In this document: positions 7,068-16,224 of the stretch, piece by piece | Numbering within the stretch: position 1 is the first letter of the stretch | How the letters are laid out: each line of letters starts with the position of its first letter | Assembly: GCA_028726625.1 (NCBI GenBank) | Contig: JAQYPT010000004.1 | Span: 1-36,366, forward strand | Direction: 5' to 3' | DNA: 36,366 bases | Source: Prevotellaceae bacterium | Lineage (GTDB): Bacteria > Bacteroidota > Bacteroidia > Bacteroidales > Bacteroidaceae | Made by a program: the position numbers and the translations under genes | The notes under the pieces: generated by a model | Told to the model about the DNA's origin: nothing | Database searches by the model: none | What the model saw: only the letters and a program-made list of their open reading frames with translations

Positions 7068-7508
7068 ATGGCAATCAATCATTCCAACATACCAAACTAT
7101 AACAGTAGCCAATGGCATATTGTAGTTCAAAAGCGTGACACCCCCTCACGGTTTGAAGCCGTCGTGCCAACGTCAACCTTACAAGGAATTGTTACGCGAA
7201 TCGTTCATGTTGACAGACTCTCTGAACTGCTCATCAAGGCAGTGAATAACAGAACACGGGAACGCAATTATTTCAAAAAACTGGTGGAACTCTTTCAAGG
7301 TGAGGTTACCGAAGAAGAGTTTGACAAGGCGATTGAAGAGAATGAAGATGATTATGTCATCACGGCTGACGGAACACCGTCCCGGGAAGATTTGATGCTG
7401 GCGTGCGAGGCTGCCAAGCAGATAAAAGATGTAAAAGATCTTGATGACTTCGCTGCCCTCTTCTCTTTTAATCCGGAATCCACGATAAAGGAAATTGAAG
7501 CCAAATGA
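7068..7508 (+). CDS. Hypothetical protein, first gene of an uncharacterised operon
   Basis: This 146-residue soluble protein is not one I recognise. It has a polar N-terminus with a WHIVVQKRDTPSRFEAVVP strand-like segment and a central helical region with many charged residues (ELLIKAVNNRTRERNYFKKL). An acidic stretch follows (VTEEEFDKAIEENEDDYV) and then a C-terminal helix pair. There is no signal peptide and no membrane segment, so it is probably cytoplasmic. The frame continues upstream to 6897, but that would place the start before the promoter and add an implausible hydrophobic leader. Its stop overlaps the next gene by four bases (ATGA), indicating translational coupling. Confidence 0.7.
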   Translation: MAINHSNIPNYNSSQWHIVVQKRDTPSRFEAVVPTSTLQGIVTRIVHVDRLSELLIKAVNNRTRERNYFKKLVELFQGEVTEEEFDKAIEENEDDYVITADGTPSREDLMLACEAAKQIKDVKDLDDFAALFSFNPESTIKEIEAK

Positions 7509-7930
7509 CAAAGTATATTACCCCGGGGGATCTTGTGGAGGGGAAGAAATGCCATGTGATGACACGCAAATATGAGTTTAAAAGGTTACAGAAAGACCCT
7601 ATAACGAAAAGGAACATGGTCATGTACGAATTAGACAGAAATTGCAGCGTAGAGATAACCCAGTGCATGGACCTGTCTGAAGATGACTTGCACTTGCGTC
7701 TGGAGAAAAAGGTGGGGATGCAACTCGGTGACTGTCTCGTGGGAGATGCCATACAAATGTACATCGACACCTTCCGACCTGTCACGTTCACGGTCAAGGA
7801 AGGACAAAGCGGACGGCACGGAGCATGTCTCGTTGACACGAAAAAGAGAACGATTGGTAAATTGAAATATAACGTTGCGGTATTTAACAAGCTCTTGGGG
7901 TACTCGCCAAACAGCATAACTGAAAAGTAA
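7505..7930 (+). CDS. Hypothetical protein, second gene of the operon
   Basis: A 141-residue cytoplasmic protein of unknown function. It begins MTKYITPGDLVEGKKCHVMT, which suggests a small beta-barrel start, and has a mixed alpha/beta body with several cysteines (residues 16, 47, 54, 76 and 107) and a basic C-terminal third. The five cysteines do not form a CxxC metal motif. It overlaps the preceding gene by four bases and is two bases from the next, so the three products are made together and may form one complex. Confidence 0.68.
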   Translation: MTKYITPGDLVEGKKCHVMTRKYEFKRLQKDPITKRNMVMYELDRNCSVEITQCMDLSEDDLHLRLEKKVGMQLGDCLVGDAIQMYIDTFRPVTFTVKEGQSGRHGACLVDTKKRTIGKLKYNVAVFNKLLGYSPNSITEK

Positions 7931-7932
7931 AA

Positions 7933-8322
7933 ATGAAAGTTGAAATATTAACTTTATGCGATTTCGCACAGACATACAGAGACAGATTGACGATAGTTGG
8001 AGCATTCTCTTCCATAAATGCACAAAAGTTTCCTGTGGACATCACTGATGTCTCATTCGTGGCAAAAATAGCTTTGGAGAAACCAGACAACAGAGAGCAC
8101 GACGTGGAGATAACCATTAAGAAGGAGGGAGAAGAAGAACCTGTATTCGGACCCGTTGCCGCACCGTTGGACCTGTCTGATAACAAAGAGGATTTTCTTG
8201 AAGCCAACCTCATTATTAAAATCGGGCATCTCACAATACCTTCGCAAGGAAAGTACCATTTGGTATTCTCATTTGATGGGAATGAAACAACAACTCCTTT
8301 ATCTGTAGCGGAACAGAAATAA
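7933..8322 (+). CDS. DUF6941-type protein, third gene of the operon
   Basis: The 129-residue protein begins MKVEILTLCDFAQTYRDRLT and continues IVGAFSSINAQKFP. This matches the N-terminal signature of the DUF6941 family as I recall it. The rest alternates beta-strands (VSFVAKIALEK, HDVEITIKKEGEE, LIIKIGHLTIPSQGKYHLVF) as in an immunoglobulin-like sandwich. No catalytic residues are evident. The family has no assigned function. It ends the operon, 200 bases before the convergent prfC stop codon. Confidence 0.72.
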   Translation: MKVEILTLCDFAQTYRDRLTIVGAFSSINAQKFPVDITDVSFVAKIALEKPDNREHDVEITIKKEGEEEPVFGPVAAPLDLSDNKEDFLEANLIIKIGHLTIPSQGKYHLVFSFDGNETTTPLSVAEQK

Positions 8323-8519
8323 TAAATTCAACTTCATTCGCTGAACGCCAGCCTTCATTGTTTACAACATTCGAATTGGTTCGATTGTTTCAACTCGTTG
8401 TAAAAAGAAGTGTGTTCCGCCATATTCGCTTCATTCGTTGTTCTATAACATTGCCCTAAATGAAAGAGCTGTGCCCCGGATGTCTTTCTCTCATGAGCGT
8501 GAACGGAGATTCCCGTTTA

Positions 8520-10085
8520 TCAAAATTCGCTGGTAAAGTGGAATTTGATGTGCTTGAAGTCTTGCTGCGCCATGCTCAGCATGTAGCTTGAGTCGGCCAG
8601 GAACACGTCGCGTCCCTGTCGATCCTTGGCCATGTACTGGTATTTGCGCTTCTTGAAGTTTTCCAGCTCCTCTTGGTTGTCGGCTTCTATCCAGCAAGCC
8701 TTGTACAGTCGAACCGGTTCCCATCGGCATTTGGCATTGTACTCGTTCTCCAGGCGGTATTGAATCACCTCGAACTGCAGTTGTCCTACGGTGCCGATAA
8801 TCTTGCGTTGGTTGAACTGGTTGATAAACAACTGTGCCACACCCTCGTCCATGAGCTGCTCGATGCCTTTGTTGAGCTGTTTTGACTTCATGGGGTCTTC
8901 GTTCTCGATGTACTTGAACATCTCGGGTGAGAACGATGGCAGTCCCTTGAAGTGAATCTCTTCGCCCTCGGTGAGCGTGTCACCAATCTTGAAGATGCCG
9001 TTGTCGGGCAGGCCCACGATGTCGCCGGGGTAGGCTTCGTCGATGGTGCTCTTGCGCTGCGCCATAAACTGGGTGGGCGACGAGAAGCGTACCGTCTTGC
9101 CGTTGCGCACGTGCAGATAAGGCTGATTGCGCACGAACTTGCCCGAGCATACCTTGCAGAAGGCGATGCACGAACGGTGGTTGGGGTCGATGTTGGCCGT
9201 GATTTTGAAGATGAATCCCGTGAACTTAGGCTCTTCGGGGCGGATGACGCGTTCTTCTGCCTGTGTGGGTTTGGGGCTTGGCGCAATCTCTACAAAACAG
9301 TTGAGCAGTTCCTGAACACCGAAGTTGTTGAGCGCCGAGCCAAAAAACACTGGTGCCACCTCAGCCGATAGGTAAGTCTGCTTGTCAAAAGTGGGGTACA
9401 CGCCATCAACCAGTTCGAGGTCATCGCGCAGTTGGGCGGCCTCTTGTTCGCCCACCTGTTTGTCCAGTTCTTCACTTTGTATGTCTACCTCCACCTTCTC
9501 GGTCACCCGTTGTTTGTTGGGTGTGAAGAGGTTGAGCTGCTGTTCGTAGATGTTGTACACGCCTTTGAATTTTCTTCCTTGTCCGATGGGCCAACTCAGT
9601 GGGCGCACCTTGATTTGGAGTTCTTTCTCCAGTTCGTCCAGCACGTCGAAAGGGTCACGTCCCTCACGATCCATCTTGTTGATGAAGATAATCACCGGTG
9701 TCTTGCGCATGCGGCACACCTCCATCAACTTACGGGTTTGTGCCTCCACACCTTTGGCCGAATCGACCACGATGATGGCCGAGTCAACGGCCGTGAGGGT
9801 GCGGTAAGTGTCCTCAGCAAAGTCTTGGTGGCCCGGCGTGTCGAGAATGTTGACCTTGTAGCCTTCATAATCAAACTCCATGACCGAGGTAGATACCGAG
9901 ATACCTCTTTGTTTCTCGATGTCCATCCAGTCGCTGGTGGCCGTTTTCTTAATTTTGTTGTTCTTAACTGCTCCAGCCACTTGAATCTGTCCACCGAAGA
10001 GCAAGAACTTCTCGGTGAGGGTGGTTTTACCTGCGTCGGGGTGTGAGATGATGGCGAAGGTTCGCCTGCGTTGTATTTCGTCCAT
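8520..10085 (-). CDS. prfC: Peptide chain release factor 3
   Basis: The 521-residue translational GTPase has the G1 motif SHPDAGKTT (residues about 15-23), the switch region with KQRGISV, the G3 motif DTPGHQDF (about 79-86) and the G4 motif NKMDREGRD (about 133-141). EF-Tu-like domains II and III follow, including [17 protein letters not shown]. The length equals that of bacterial RF3 (about 525). RF3 removes RF1/RF2 from the ribosome after peptide release and takes part in post-peptidyl-transfer quality control. It is the last gene of a tight minus-strand group; rfbD ends six bases upstream. Confidence 0.96.
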   Translation of the reverse strand: MDEIQRRRTFAIISHPDAGKTTLTEKFLLFGGQIQVAGAVKNNKIKKTATSDWMDIEKQRGISVSTSVMEFDYEGYKVNILDTPGHQDFAEDTYRTLTAVDSAIIVVDSAKGVEAQTRKLMEVCRMRKTPVIIFINKMDREGRDPFDVLDELEKELQIKVRPLSWPIGQGRKFKGVYNIYEQQLNLFTPNKQRVTEKVEVDIQSEELDKQVGEQEAAQLRDDLELVDGVYPTFDKQTYLSAEVAPVFFGSALNNFGVQELLNCFVEIAPSPKPTQAEERVIRPEEPKFTGFIFKITANIDPNHRSCIAFCKVCSGKFVRNQPYLHVRNGKTVRFSSPTQFMAQRKSTIDEAYPGDIVGLPDNGIFKIGDTLTEGEEIHFKGLPSFSPEMFKYIENEDPMKSKQLNKGIEQLMDEGVAQLFINQFNQRKIIGTVGQLQFEVIQYRLENEYNAKCRWEPVRLYKACWIEADNQEELENFKKRKYQYMAKDRQGRDVFLADSSYMLSMAQQDFKHIKFHFTSEF

Positions 10086-10091
10086 AAATTG

Positions 10092-10940
10092 TTATTTCGT
10101 ATGCATGCACTTCGTGAGGCTCTCTTCCCAATGAGGGATTTCGATGCCAAAGGTTTCCTTGATTTTGGTCTTGTCCAACACGCTGTAGGCTGGTCGGTGA
10201 GCTGGTGTGGGATATTCAGCGGTGTGCAGCGGCTTGACGTGGCAGGTGGTGATGCCCGCGATGCGGTGAATGGCTTTGGTGAAGTCGTACCAGCTGGTGA
10301 CTCCCTCGTTGGAGAAGTGGTAGATGCCCGGCACGATGCCCTTGTCGATGATGGTCATGATGGCCAATGCCAGGTCGTGGGCGTAAGTGGGTGTGCCTAT
10401 CTGGTCGAAGATTACGCCCAACTGCTGCTTCTCTTGGCCCAGTCGCAACATCGTCTTGACGAAGTTGTTGCCGAAAGTAGAGTAGAGCCAAGCCGTGCGG
10501 ATGATGACATGTTTTGGGCATATCTTCGCCACGGCCACCTCACCTGCCAACTTGGTGGCACCGTACACGCTGTTGGGGCAGGGTGTGTCGGTTTCGATGT
10601 AAGGCGTGTGTTGCGTGCCGTCGAATACATAGTCGGTGCTGATTTGCACCATCCATCCGTCGCGCTTGTCCATTGCAACAGCCAGGTAAGTTGGCGCCTC
10701 GGCGTTGAGAGCCGTTGCCAATCGCTTGTTGCTCTCGGCCTTATCCACGGCCGTGTAGGCGGCGCAGTTCACGATACCATCGATTTCGTGTTCTTCCACG
10801 AACCTGTTGATGGCGTCGCTGTCGGAGATGTCCAGTTCGTTGACGTCGGTGTTAAACCAGTGGTGCTCCGGATAATCCTTCTGCAGCACCTGCATTTCGT
10901 TTCCCAGTTGGCCATTGCAGCCTGTGATAAGTATGTTCAT
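10092..10940 (-). CDS. rfbD: dTDP-4-dehydrorhamnose reductase
   Basis: The 282-residue enzyme is an extended short-chain dehydrogenase. It begins MNILITGCNGQLGNEM with the NAD(P)-binding GxxGxxG motif, and has the substrate loop ISTDYVFDG and the catalytic YGATK pair (about residues 128-132). It reduces dTDP-4-keto-L-rhamnose, the last step of dTDP-rhamnose synthesis for surface polysaccharide. The frame is open to 11036, but the extra residues overlap the upstream gene and precede the canonical start, so 10940 was chosen. The other rml genes are not in the window; the four-base gap from the DUF4924 gene and six-base gap to prfC indicate one transcript. Confidence 0.93.
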   Translation of the reverse strand: MNILITGCNGQLGNEMQVLQKDYPEHHWFNTDVNELDISDSDAINRFVEEHEIDGIVNCAAYTAVDKAESNKRLATALNAEAPTYLAVAMDKRDGWMVQISTDYVFDGTQHTPYIETDTPCPNSVYGATKLAGEVAVAKICPKHVIIRTAWLYSTFGNNFVKTMLRLGQEKQQLGVIFDQIGTPTYAHDLALAIMTIIDKGIVPGIYHFSNEGVTSWYDFTKAIHRIAGITTCHVKPLHTAEYPTPAHRPAYSVLDKTKIKETFGIEIPHWEESLTKCMHTK

Positions 10941-10944
10941 AGTT

Positions 10945-11493
10945 TTAATCCTCCTCAAATTGAAGTCCTTCGTTGCGATCCTTGATATAATAATCAGACA
11001 GCATGCCGATGAAGGTAGTAATCTCCTGAATGGCATGTGTGGTGTCGGGCGAGATGTCCTTGTGTTGCAACCGCAGCAGCATCACGCCGTACAGGGCGTT
11101 GAGGCATACCTGTATCTCGTCTTCCTCATGTTCGCCTTTACGCCTCAGCTCCACGATAAACGGCAGCACCTTGTAGTACTGTGCCGAGTAGAAGGGAAAC
11201 TTGGTGCTTTGCAGCAGTCTGCGGTGCAGGTCAATGAGGTCGGTAACGATGACCTGGTTAATTTGCAGATGTCCGCCCTGTCGTTTGCCTTCCTCGTTCA
11301 TCATGCGAATGAGGTTGCCGTACCAGTCTACCATTTCTTCCTTCTGTTCGTCCGTGTAGTCGAACTGACTGATGTATTCGCGGCGGATGCGCGACAGCGA
11401 GCATTCGTACACGCGGATGATGTCTTCTACCTGCCACATATATAAGATGTATTCGGCGATGCTCTTTTTGCGTAGTTGTTGTGAGATATACAC
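10945..11493 (-). CDS. DUF4924 family protein
   Basis: A 182-residue, almost wholly helical cytoplasmic protein begins MYISQQLRKKSIAEYILYMW and continues QVEDIIRVYE, the recognisable start of the Bacteroidota DUF4924 family. It contains conserved aromatic/charged segments such as MVDWYGNLIRMM and ends in an acidic tail. The family has no known function. It is the first gene of the minus-strand group with rfbD (four bases on) and prfC. No promoter matching the consensus is obvious in the 100 bases upstream. Confidence 0.85.
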   Translation of the reverse strand: MYISQQLRKKSIAEYILYMWQVEDIIRVYECSLSRIRREYISQFDYTDEQKEEMVDWYGNLIRMMNEEGKRQGGHLQINQVIVTDLIDLHRRLLQSTKFPFYSAQYYKVLPFIVELRRKGEHEEDEIQVCLNALYGVMLLRLQHKDISPDTTHAIQEITTFIGMLSDYYIKDRNEGLQFEED

Positions 11494-11598
11494 GTTTGAT
11501 GTTGTATTAAAAGGTTGAATATTCGGTGGGGTGCTTCGGCGTTTCCAGGTGAAACGGCATCGGCTTGCCGTGCCAGTCAGCGGTTTGACAATAACTGG

Positions 11599-12267
11599 CT
11601 AATAGTGGAAGGTGTAAAGATTGAACACCGTCCCGATGAGGATAATGATGGAACACACGATGACGATGCTCCCAATAATCTTGTTGATAATCACGATGCC
11701 GTTGTTGTCAAACTTGCCACGCACCTTGTCGATAACCCAAGTCAGACCGTACCACCACAGCAAGGCGCCGCCAAAAATGCCCAAGTAGCCGCTCACCATC
11801 TCGACAGGATGGTCGGGGACGACAAACTTAAACTGCGCATACATGGCGATAAACAGCAGAATGATGAGTGGATTTAAAAATGTTAACCAGAAAGCCGTGA
11901 TGCCATTGTACAGGTATGTACCCTTCGTTTTACCGCTAACGTGCATGTGCTTTGTGGGGTTGTTGCGAAAACTGTAAATGCCAAACAGCAACAGCAGTAT
12001 GCTGCCCAATATTTGCAAAACAAAAAGATTCTTGGGGTTGGTTATCAAATCCATCACAAAACTCATACCAAAGCCCGTGAGCAGTGCGTAAATGATGTCA
12101 GAACATGTGGCGCCAAAGCCTGTTACCAAGCCATACCAACGTCCCTTGTTTAACGTTCGCTGAATGCACAACACCCCCACGGGACCCATCAGTCCCGAAG
12201 CAATCACTCCGATGATGATGCCCTTCCATATTTGGTCGATGATATCAATGTGAAACTCAAACGGCAT
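11599..12267 (-). CDS. LysE/RhtB-type amino acid exporter
   Basis: The 222-residue integral membrane protein has about six hydrophobic helices and the LysE-family N-terminal motif GLMGPVGVLCIQRTLNKGRW near residue 28, followed by GLVTGFGATCSDIIYAL. ITAFWLTFLNPLIILLF in the middle holds the characteristic FLNP loop. Such proteins export amino acids or their derivatives; the substrate is not readable. The frame is open to 12336, but the ATG at 12267 gives the usual N-terminus for the family. It is separated from the DUF4924 gene by 105 bases and diverges from the glucokinase gene. Confidence 0.87.
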   Translation of the reverse strand: MPFEFHIDIIDQIWKGIIIGVIASGLMGPVGVLCIQRTLNKGRWYGLVTGFGATCSDIIYALLTGFGMSFVMDLITNPKNLFVLQILGSILLLLFGIYSFRNNPTKHMHVSGKTKGTYLYNGITAFWLTFLNPLIILLFIAMYAQFKFVVPDHPVEMVSGYLGIFGGALLWWYGLTWVIDKVRGKFDNNGIVIINKIIGSIVIVCSIIILIGTVFNLYTFHY

Positions 12268-12322
12268 AATGTATGCAAAATTGCGAAAATTATGCGAGAT
12301 GCACAAATTTATGATGCTAAAG

Positions 12323-12353
12323 TTTGTGTTATACAAGTTTTTTAATACCTTTG
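12323..12353 (+). promoter_or_regulatory. Promoter of the ROK glucokinase gene
   Basis: TTTG (12323-12326), 19 bases, then TACCTTTG (12346-12353). Transcription would start near 12360. A weaker minus-strand box (TAAATTTG at 12304-12311) may serve the divergent LysE-type gene, but its spacing to a TTG is 22 bases. Confidence 0.7.
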
Positions 12354-12542
12354 CGAAACGTGTAAGAACCCCTCATTAGGTCTTCCCCGTAGGGTTCGTC
12401 TGTGTGCGAAAGGGCATGGCATATCTCGTGCAAGCAGAAGGGTGCAACGGTGATGCAGCCGATGATTGACACGCATCCACGCCCGCAAAGGGAGGTAGTA
12501 AACGATTTCTATACTAACTTATAATAAAAACGAAAACATCAC
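12354..12542 (+). other. Long 5' leader of the glucokinase gene
   Basis: About 180 bases lie between the predicted transcription start and the start codon. The stretch is more GC-rich than the flanking DNA and has no ORF of note. I do not recognise it as any known riboswitch class, and no terminator-antiterminator pair is apparent. Confidence 0.4.
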
Positions 12543-13520
12543 ATGAAAGCAGTTTCTGAATTGAAACCGTATGTAATCGGTTTAGACTTAGGTGGAACCA
12601 ACTCTGTCTTCGGCATCGTTGACAGCCGTGGTGACATCAAGGCCACCACATCCATCAAGACGCAAGGATATGACAACGTAGACGACTATGTAGACGCTTC
12701 CATAGAGGCATTGCAGTTGATTATCGACCAAGTGGGCGGCATCGACAAGATTAAAGCCATGGGTATCGGTGCACCCAACGGCAACTTCTATAACGGAACC
12801 ATCGAGTTCGCACCCAACCTTAGCTGGGGACACGACGGCATTGTGCCTTTGGCTAAGCTGTTCTCCGATAAGTTGGGCATCCCCGTGGCACTCACCAACG
12901 ATGCCAATGCGGCAGCCATCGGTGAGATGACCTATGGTGTGGCGCGCGGTATGAAGAATTTCATCGTCATCACCCTCGGCACAGGTGTCGGCTCGGGCAT
13001 CGTTGTGAATGGCCAGTTGGTGTATGGCAGCGATGGGTTCGCTGGCGAGTTGGGACACGTTGTGGTGCGTCGTGAGAACGGACGTTCGTGTGGTTGCGGT
13101 CGCTTCGGCTGCTTGGAGGCTTATTGCTCTGCCACCGGTGTTGCCCGCACGGCACGCGAATTGCTCGAAACAACCGATGAACCCTCTATCTTGCGTGACA
13201 TGATTCCTGAAGACATCACGTCATTGGATGTGAGCATTGCCGCAGGAAAGGGTGACAAGCTGTCGCAGCATGTTTATCAAATGACGGGCGAGATGCTCGG
13301 TGAGGCTTGCGCCAACTTTGCCGCCTTCTCTTCACCCGAGGCATTTATCTTCTTCGGTGGTTTGACCAAGGCTGGCGATTTGCTGATGAAGCCTTTGAAG
13401 GAAAGCTACGACAAGCATGTGCTGAAGATATTTAAAGACAAGGCCAAGTTCTTGATAAGCGGGCTTGATGGTTCATCAGCCGCTGTGTTGGGAGCCAGTG
13501 CCATTGGCTGGGAGATATAA
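12543..13520 (+). CDS. glk: ROK-family glucokinase
   Basis: The 325-residue sugar kinase has the ATP phosphate-binding motif GLDLGGTNSVFG (residues about 13-24) and LTNDANAAAIGE with the catalytic aspartate near 119. The adenosine region GTGVGSGIV follows, then GELGHV, and the ROK zinc site CGCGRFGCLEAYC. All are intact. The family phosphorylates glucose or related hexoses with ATP; glucokinase is the likeliest role for a stand-alone ROK kinase with no DNA-binding domain in Bacteroidales. It is monocistronic, with its own promoter and long leader and a strong terminator downstream. Confidence 0.92.
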   Translation: MKAVSELKPYVIGLDLGGTNSVFGIVDSRGDIKATTSIKTQGYDNVDDYVDASIEALQLIIDQVGGIDKIKAMGIGAPNGNFYNGTIEFAPNLSWGHDGIVPLAKLFSDKLGIPVALTNDANAAAIGEMTYGVARGMKNFIVITLGTGVGSGIVVNGQLVYGSDGFAGELGHVVVRRENGRSCGCGRFGCLEAYCSATGVARTARELLETTDEPSILRDMIPEDITSLDVSIAAGKGDKLSQHVYQMTGEMLGEACANFAAFSSPEAFIFFGGLTKAGDLLMKPLKESYDKHVLKIFKDKAKFLISGLDGSSAAVLGASAIGWEI

Positions 13521-13625
13521 GCATCGCTGCCACTGCAATGATTAAGATGATAGATGCTGGCTTCAGCGAATTGGCTTTGATAGATTTCAAGCTTATCATC
13601 TAAGCCAGAGATAGTACAAAAAAGA

Positions 13626-13660
13626 AGGGTGTATCATACGCACAAGTTATGATACACCCT
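13626..13660. terminator. Bidirectional terminator between glk and the minus-strand secreted-protein gene
   Basis: A perfect 13-bp stem joins 13626-13638 to 13648-13660 around a 9-base loop and is followed by CTTTTCTTTT. It sits between convergent genes and can serve both. Confidence 0.85.
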
Positions 13661-13680
13661 CTTTTCTTTTGTTATCGGCC

Positions 13681-14484
13681 TTAATTCTTGACAATCTTCT
13701 TGCCACCAACGATGTACACACCCCGTGGCAAGTTCTCAACATGGGTGCCGAGATACACTCCGTCGAGGGTATAAACACCGTCCTTGGGAGTAGATGCGTC
13801 GGTTGTAGTATGGGCAATACCGGTAGCATCGGGTACAATCACCACTTCGCTCTTCACTACTTTGCCGTCTTTCGTCACGCATTTACCACTCGGATCATAA
13901 CCGATAGTGGCATCTGCCGGCTGCTCAATCTTGCAGCCTTCGAGCTTGATGTCTTGCCATTGGTAGATGGATCCAAAATGAGTTCCCTGAGCCTTGACAG
14001 TGGCATTGCGAATGACAAGCGTTGATTCTGCTCTCCCTACAAAGCCATAGTTACCACCATGAGCTACAACGGTACATCCATCAATGGTGATCGTCATTGG
14101 CTTGTTGGTGCTTAAATTAATAGCAGCCTGCTGACTCTCAATGGTAAGCGTGCCGCCACCCGTGATGGTCATGGGAACGTTAGAATTGACAGCAGGGCTT
14201 CCTGTAGCCTTACTCGTTAGGGAGCAATCGCCCTTCACCACACATTTCAACCCATCGTCATCGTTTATCAAGACCGTATAAACACGCGTGATATGAGCAT
14301 TGTCCAAGGTGAGCACCTTGTTCTCGGCGTCGTAGTGTACCGACCCAGTAATGCCCTCACCAGTAATGTAACCTGTTTTGGTGTAGTATACCCCATTAAT
14401 CATGACACTAGCAATTACGTTGCTTGCCTGCATCATGGACACCAAGACGAGGAGTAAAGAGAGTAATGTTTGTTTTTTCATCAT
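13681..14484 (-). CDS. Secreted beta-rich protein with a Bacteroidota C-terminal tail
   Basis: The 267-residue protein starts MMKKQTLLSLLLVLVSMMQA and has a clear signal peptide cleaved around residue 25. The body is made of short strands with repeated TITxxG/TLxIxx patterns (MTITGGGTLTIESQQAAINL, MTITIDGCTVVAHGG, STLVIRNATVKAQG), suggesting a parallel beta-helix. The last 40 residues (DGVYTLDGVYLGT, LPRGVYIVGGKKIV) match the tail motif common to exported Prevotella-type proteins and resemble a type IX secretion signal. Function is unknown; binding to a carbohydrate or matrix is only a guess. The ATG at 14484 was preferred to 14511 because it directly precedes the signal peptide. Confidence 0.75.
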   Translation of the reverse strand: MMKKQTLLSLLLVLVSMMQASNVIASVMINGVYYTKTGYITGEGITGSVHYDAENKVLTLDNAHITRVYTVLINDDDGLKCVVKGDCSLTSKATGSPAVNSNVPMTITGGGTLTIESQQAAINLSTNKPMTITIDGCTVVAHGGNYGFVGRAESTLVIRNATVKAQGTHFGSIYQWQDIKLEGCKIEQPADATIGYDPSGKCVTKDGKVVKSEVVIVPDATGIAHTTTDASTPKDGVYTLDGVYLGTHVENLPRGVYIVGGKKIVKN

Positions 14485-14628
14485 ATTACGAGCCACCCCT
14501 TTGAAACTCACCCCATAGGTGTGGCGTGAGCATGCCGTATCGGGGGCATGGGCATTTGGGTTATTTTATGTTTGCGGCTGCCAAGATGGGCAAGCCCGTA
14601 TTATTACCTATAATGTTCAATTCTGCCA

Positions 14629-14658
14629 CAAATTTAATAGTTTTTTGGATAGTTACAA
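14629..14658 (-). promoter_or_regulatory. Promoter of the secreted-protein gene at 13681-14484
   Basis: On the minus strand TTG (14656-14658), 19 bases, TAAATTTG (14629-14636). Transcription would start near 14622, leaving a leader of about 138 bases. Confidence 0.6.
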
Positions 14659-14900
14659 CATATTAGCAAAAAAAATGATGAAAATTTGGTAAATCAATGT
14701 ATTTTGTTGGAAATTCATGTATACATCACCTCTCAATAGTGGGGGCAAACCCGATTTCTTGTTCATTTGGCAAAAGCCTATAAAACCAATCTGCCTTGCG
14801 CATTTTAATAGAATTGGCTTCCTGCCAATCTCTTCCTTTCACCACTTAAAGGTGACTATGATATCTCTTCGTATTTTCATTATTTACATTTTTAAGCGCA

Positions 14901-14927
14901 GAAAAGTGTGATAAAACTACACTTTTC
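14901..14927. other. Hairpin in the gene-free stretch 14660-15343
   Basis: GAAAAGTGT pairs with ACACTTTTC over a 9-base loop. Apart from this, the roughly 680 bases between the promoters on either side hold only AT-rich DNA. The one ORF there (14717-14911) has no protein-like features. Confidence 0.4.
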
Positions 14928-15343
14928 CGCAGTTATTAGTGTAAAGTAATGGCAATTATTCCTGAATTAGACAAGTTTTGTGAATGAAATATGGAGAGGA
15001 GGGCACGATTGTTTGATGACAAACAGTTGTTGATTGCCAAAAGCCATTATTTTTCTTTGTTTTCATAACAAATTGGAAGGGTGAAACAACATCTTTGTAT
15101 TTGGACTGTCAATGATTTGCAATTGCAGGCCAAACTGATGGACTTTGAAGACCAAAGTCAATGAGCTTGTACATGCTTGTATGTTGTTATGAATCAGATT
15201 GTTAGGTGAATGTTATTTGCTGCCTGTCATACAACACCAGATGATTGCAGTTAACCTGCTCAACCTGATTCGGCACCTTTCGGCTGAAGATAGAAGGGTT
15301 GGCGTGCGGCTTTTTCCTACTTTATTTTCCATATAAATGAGGA

Positions 15344-15374
15344 TTGTGCCGTTTTCAAAATCTTTCTACCTTTG
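15344..15374 (+). promoter_or_regulatory. Promoter of the lipoprotein/TonB receptor/HmuY operon
   Basis: TTG (15344-15346), 20 bases, TACCTTTG (15367-15374). The transcript would begin near 15381 and carry a leader of about 180 bases before the first gene at 15563. Confidence 0.7.
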
Positions 15375-15562
15375 CCAGCGAATCAAAAGATGCATTTACT
15401 AACAAACCAAGGTGGGTTTTATAAATTACCACCCCTGAATTATTCAAATTCAATAAAAAATGATGTGGGTTACGTTTTGTTCTGCCTGTGTTCTTTTGAG
15501 AAGATGAAAAGGCATGTGTCAGACCGAGCTAATTTATAGGACTCACCTGTGTTTAATACGTT

Positions 15563-16204
15563 ATGAAAATGAGAAATGTTTTCGCAGCCGTTTGTTTAAT
15601 GGCGTTTGCTGTTCTGGGGTTTTCATCGTGCGACAATGACGAAGAAGAAACCAAAGTGTCTAATATCGAGTTGGCCAAGGCTCATCTCAATGGCGAGGTG
15701 GTGCTCTCCACGGCGGCTTTCATGAATGATTTTAACATCACTCGTTTGCCCGAAGGATGTCCGGCAAAATACAAGCTGACATGGGACAAGGATGTGCTCG
15801 TTATTTTATTGAACAACTTGAAAATTGGGTCGATGCCATTTGCCATCAACTTCGGCTGTCGTACGATGCTCGAGGATGTGAAAGCTGATGACAAAGACGC
15901 ACCGAAGGGCGATGGCTGGATGAAGATTAGTGGCACCGACGGCTGCTTGGCCATGCCGGGAACGCCAGTAGGTGATTACAAAAAGGGCAGCGGCGCTACG
16001 GTGAAGGGATATTACAATGTAAAGTCGCGTGAGATTGAGTTCACCATGGATTTCAACATGGGCAAGACCATGCCTATGATTGCAAAGTGTGGTCGTCAGG
16101 TGGTTGACAAGAACAGACTGAAGAACTATGATGCTGAGCTGCAAGGGTTCATGAAAAAATTCAAAGAAGCCAAGGAGAAGGAAAAACAACACGGAGGAAA
16201 ATAA
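15563..16204 (+). CDS. Lipoprotein of an uncharacterised Bacteroidales family, paralogue 1
   Basis: The 213-residue protein has a lipoprotein signal (MKMRNVFAAVCLMAFAVLGF then SSC). An acidic linker follows, then a beta-rich domain with LNGEVVLSTAAF, ITRLPEGCPAKYKLTW, MPFAINFGCR, GWMKISGTDG and VKGYYNVKSREIEF. It ends in a lysine-rich helix. The next gene encodes a clear paralogue of equal length, and a TonB receptor and HmuY follow, so a role in haem or metal capture at the outer membrane is the natural inference. It may belong to a DUF4903-like family, but I cannot confirm that. Confidence 0.75.
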   Translation: MKMRNVFAAVCLMAFAVLGFSSCDNDEEETKVSNIELAKAHLNGEVVLSTAAFMNDFNITRLPEGCPAKYKLTWDKDVLVILLNNLKIGSMPFAINFGCRTMLEDVKADDKDAPKGDGWMKISGTDGCLAMPGTPVGDYKKGSGATVKGYYNVKSREIEFTMDFNMGKTMPMIAKCGRQVVDKNRLKNYDAELQGFMKKFKEAKEKEKQHGGK

Positions 16205-16224
16205 CCAGTCCCTCGTGTAGAAAT

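Noticed and set aside
12354..12542. A known riboswitch in the glk leader
   Set aside because: No cobalamin, SAM, TPP or glycine aptamer core could be recognised.
14717..14911. 64-residue frame in the 14.5-15.3 kb gap
   Set aside because: It has no promoter and no domain pattern, and its composition is what AT-rich non-coding DNA gives.
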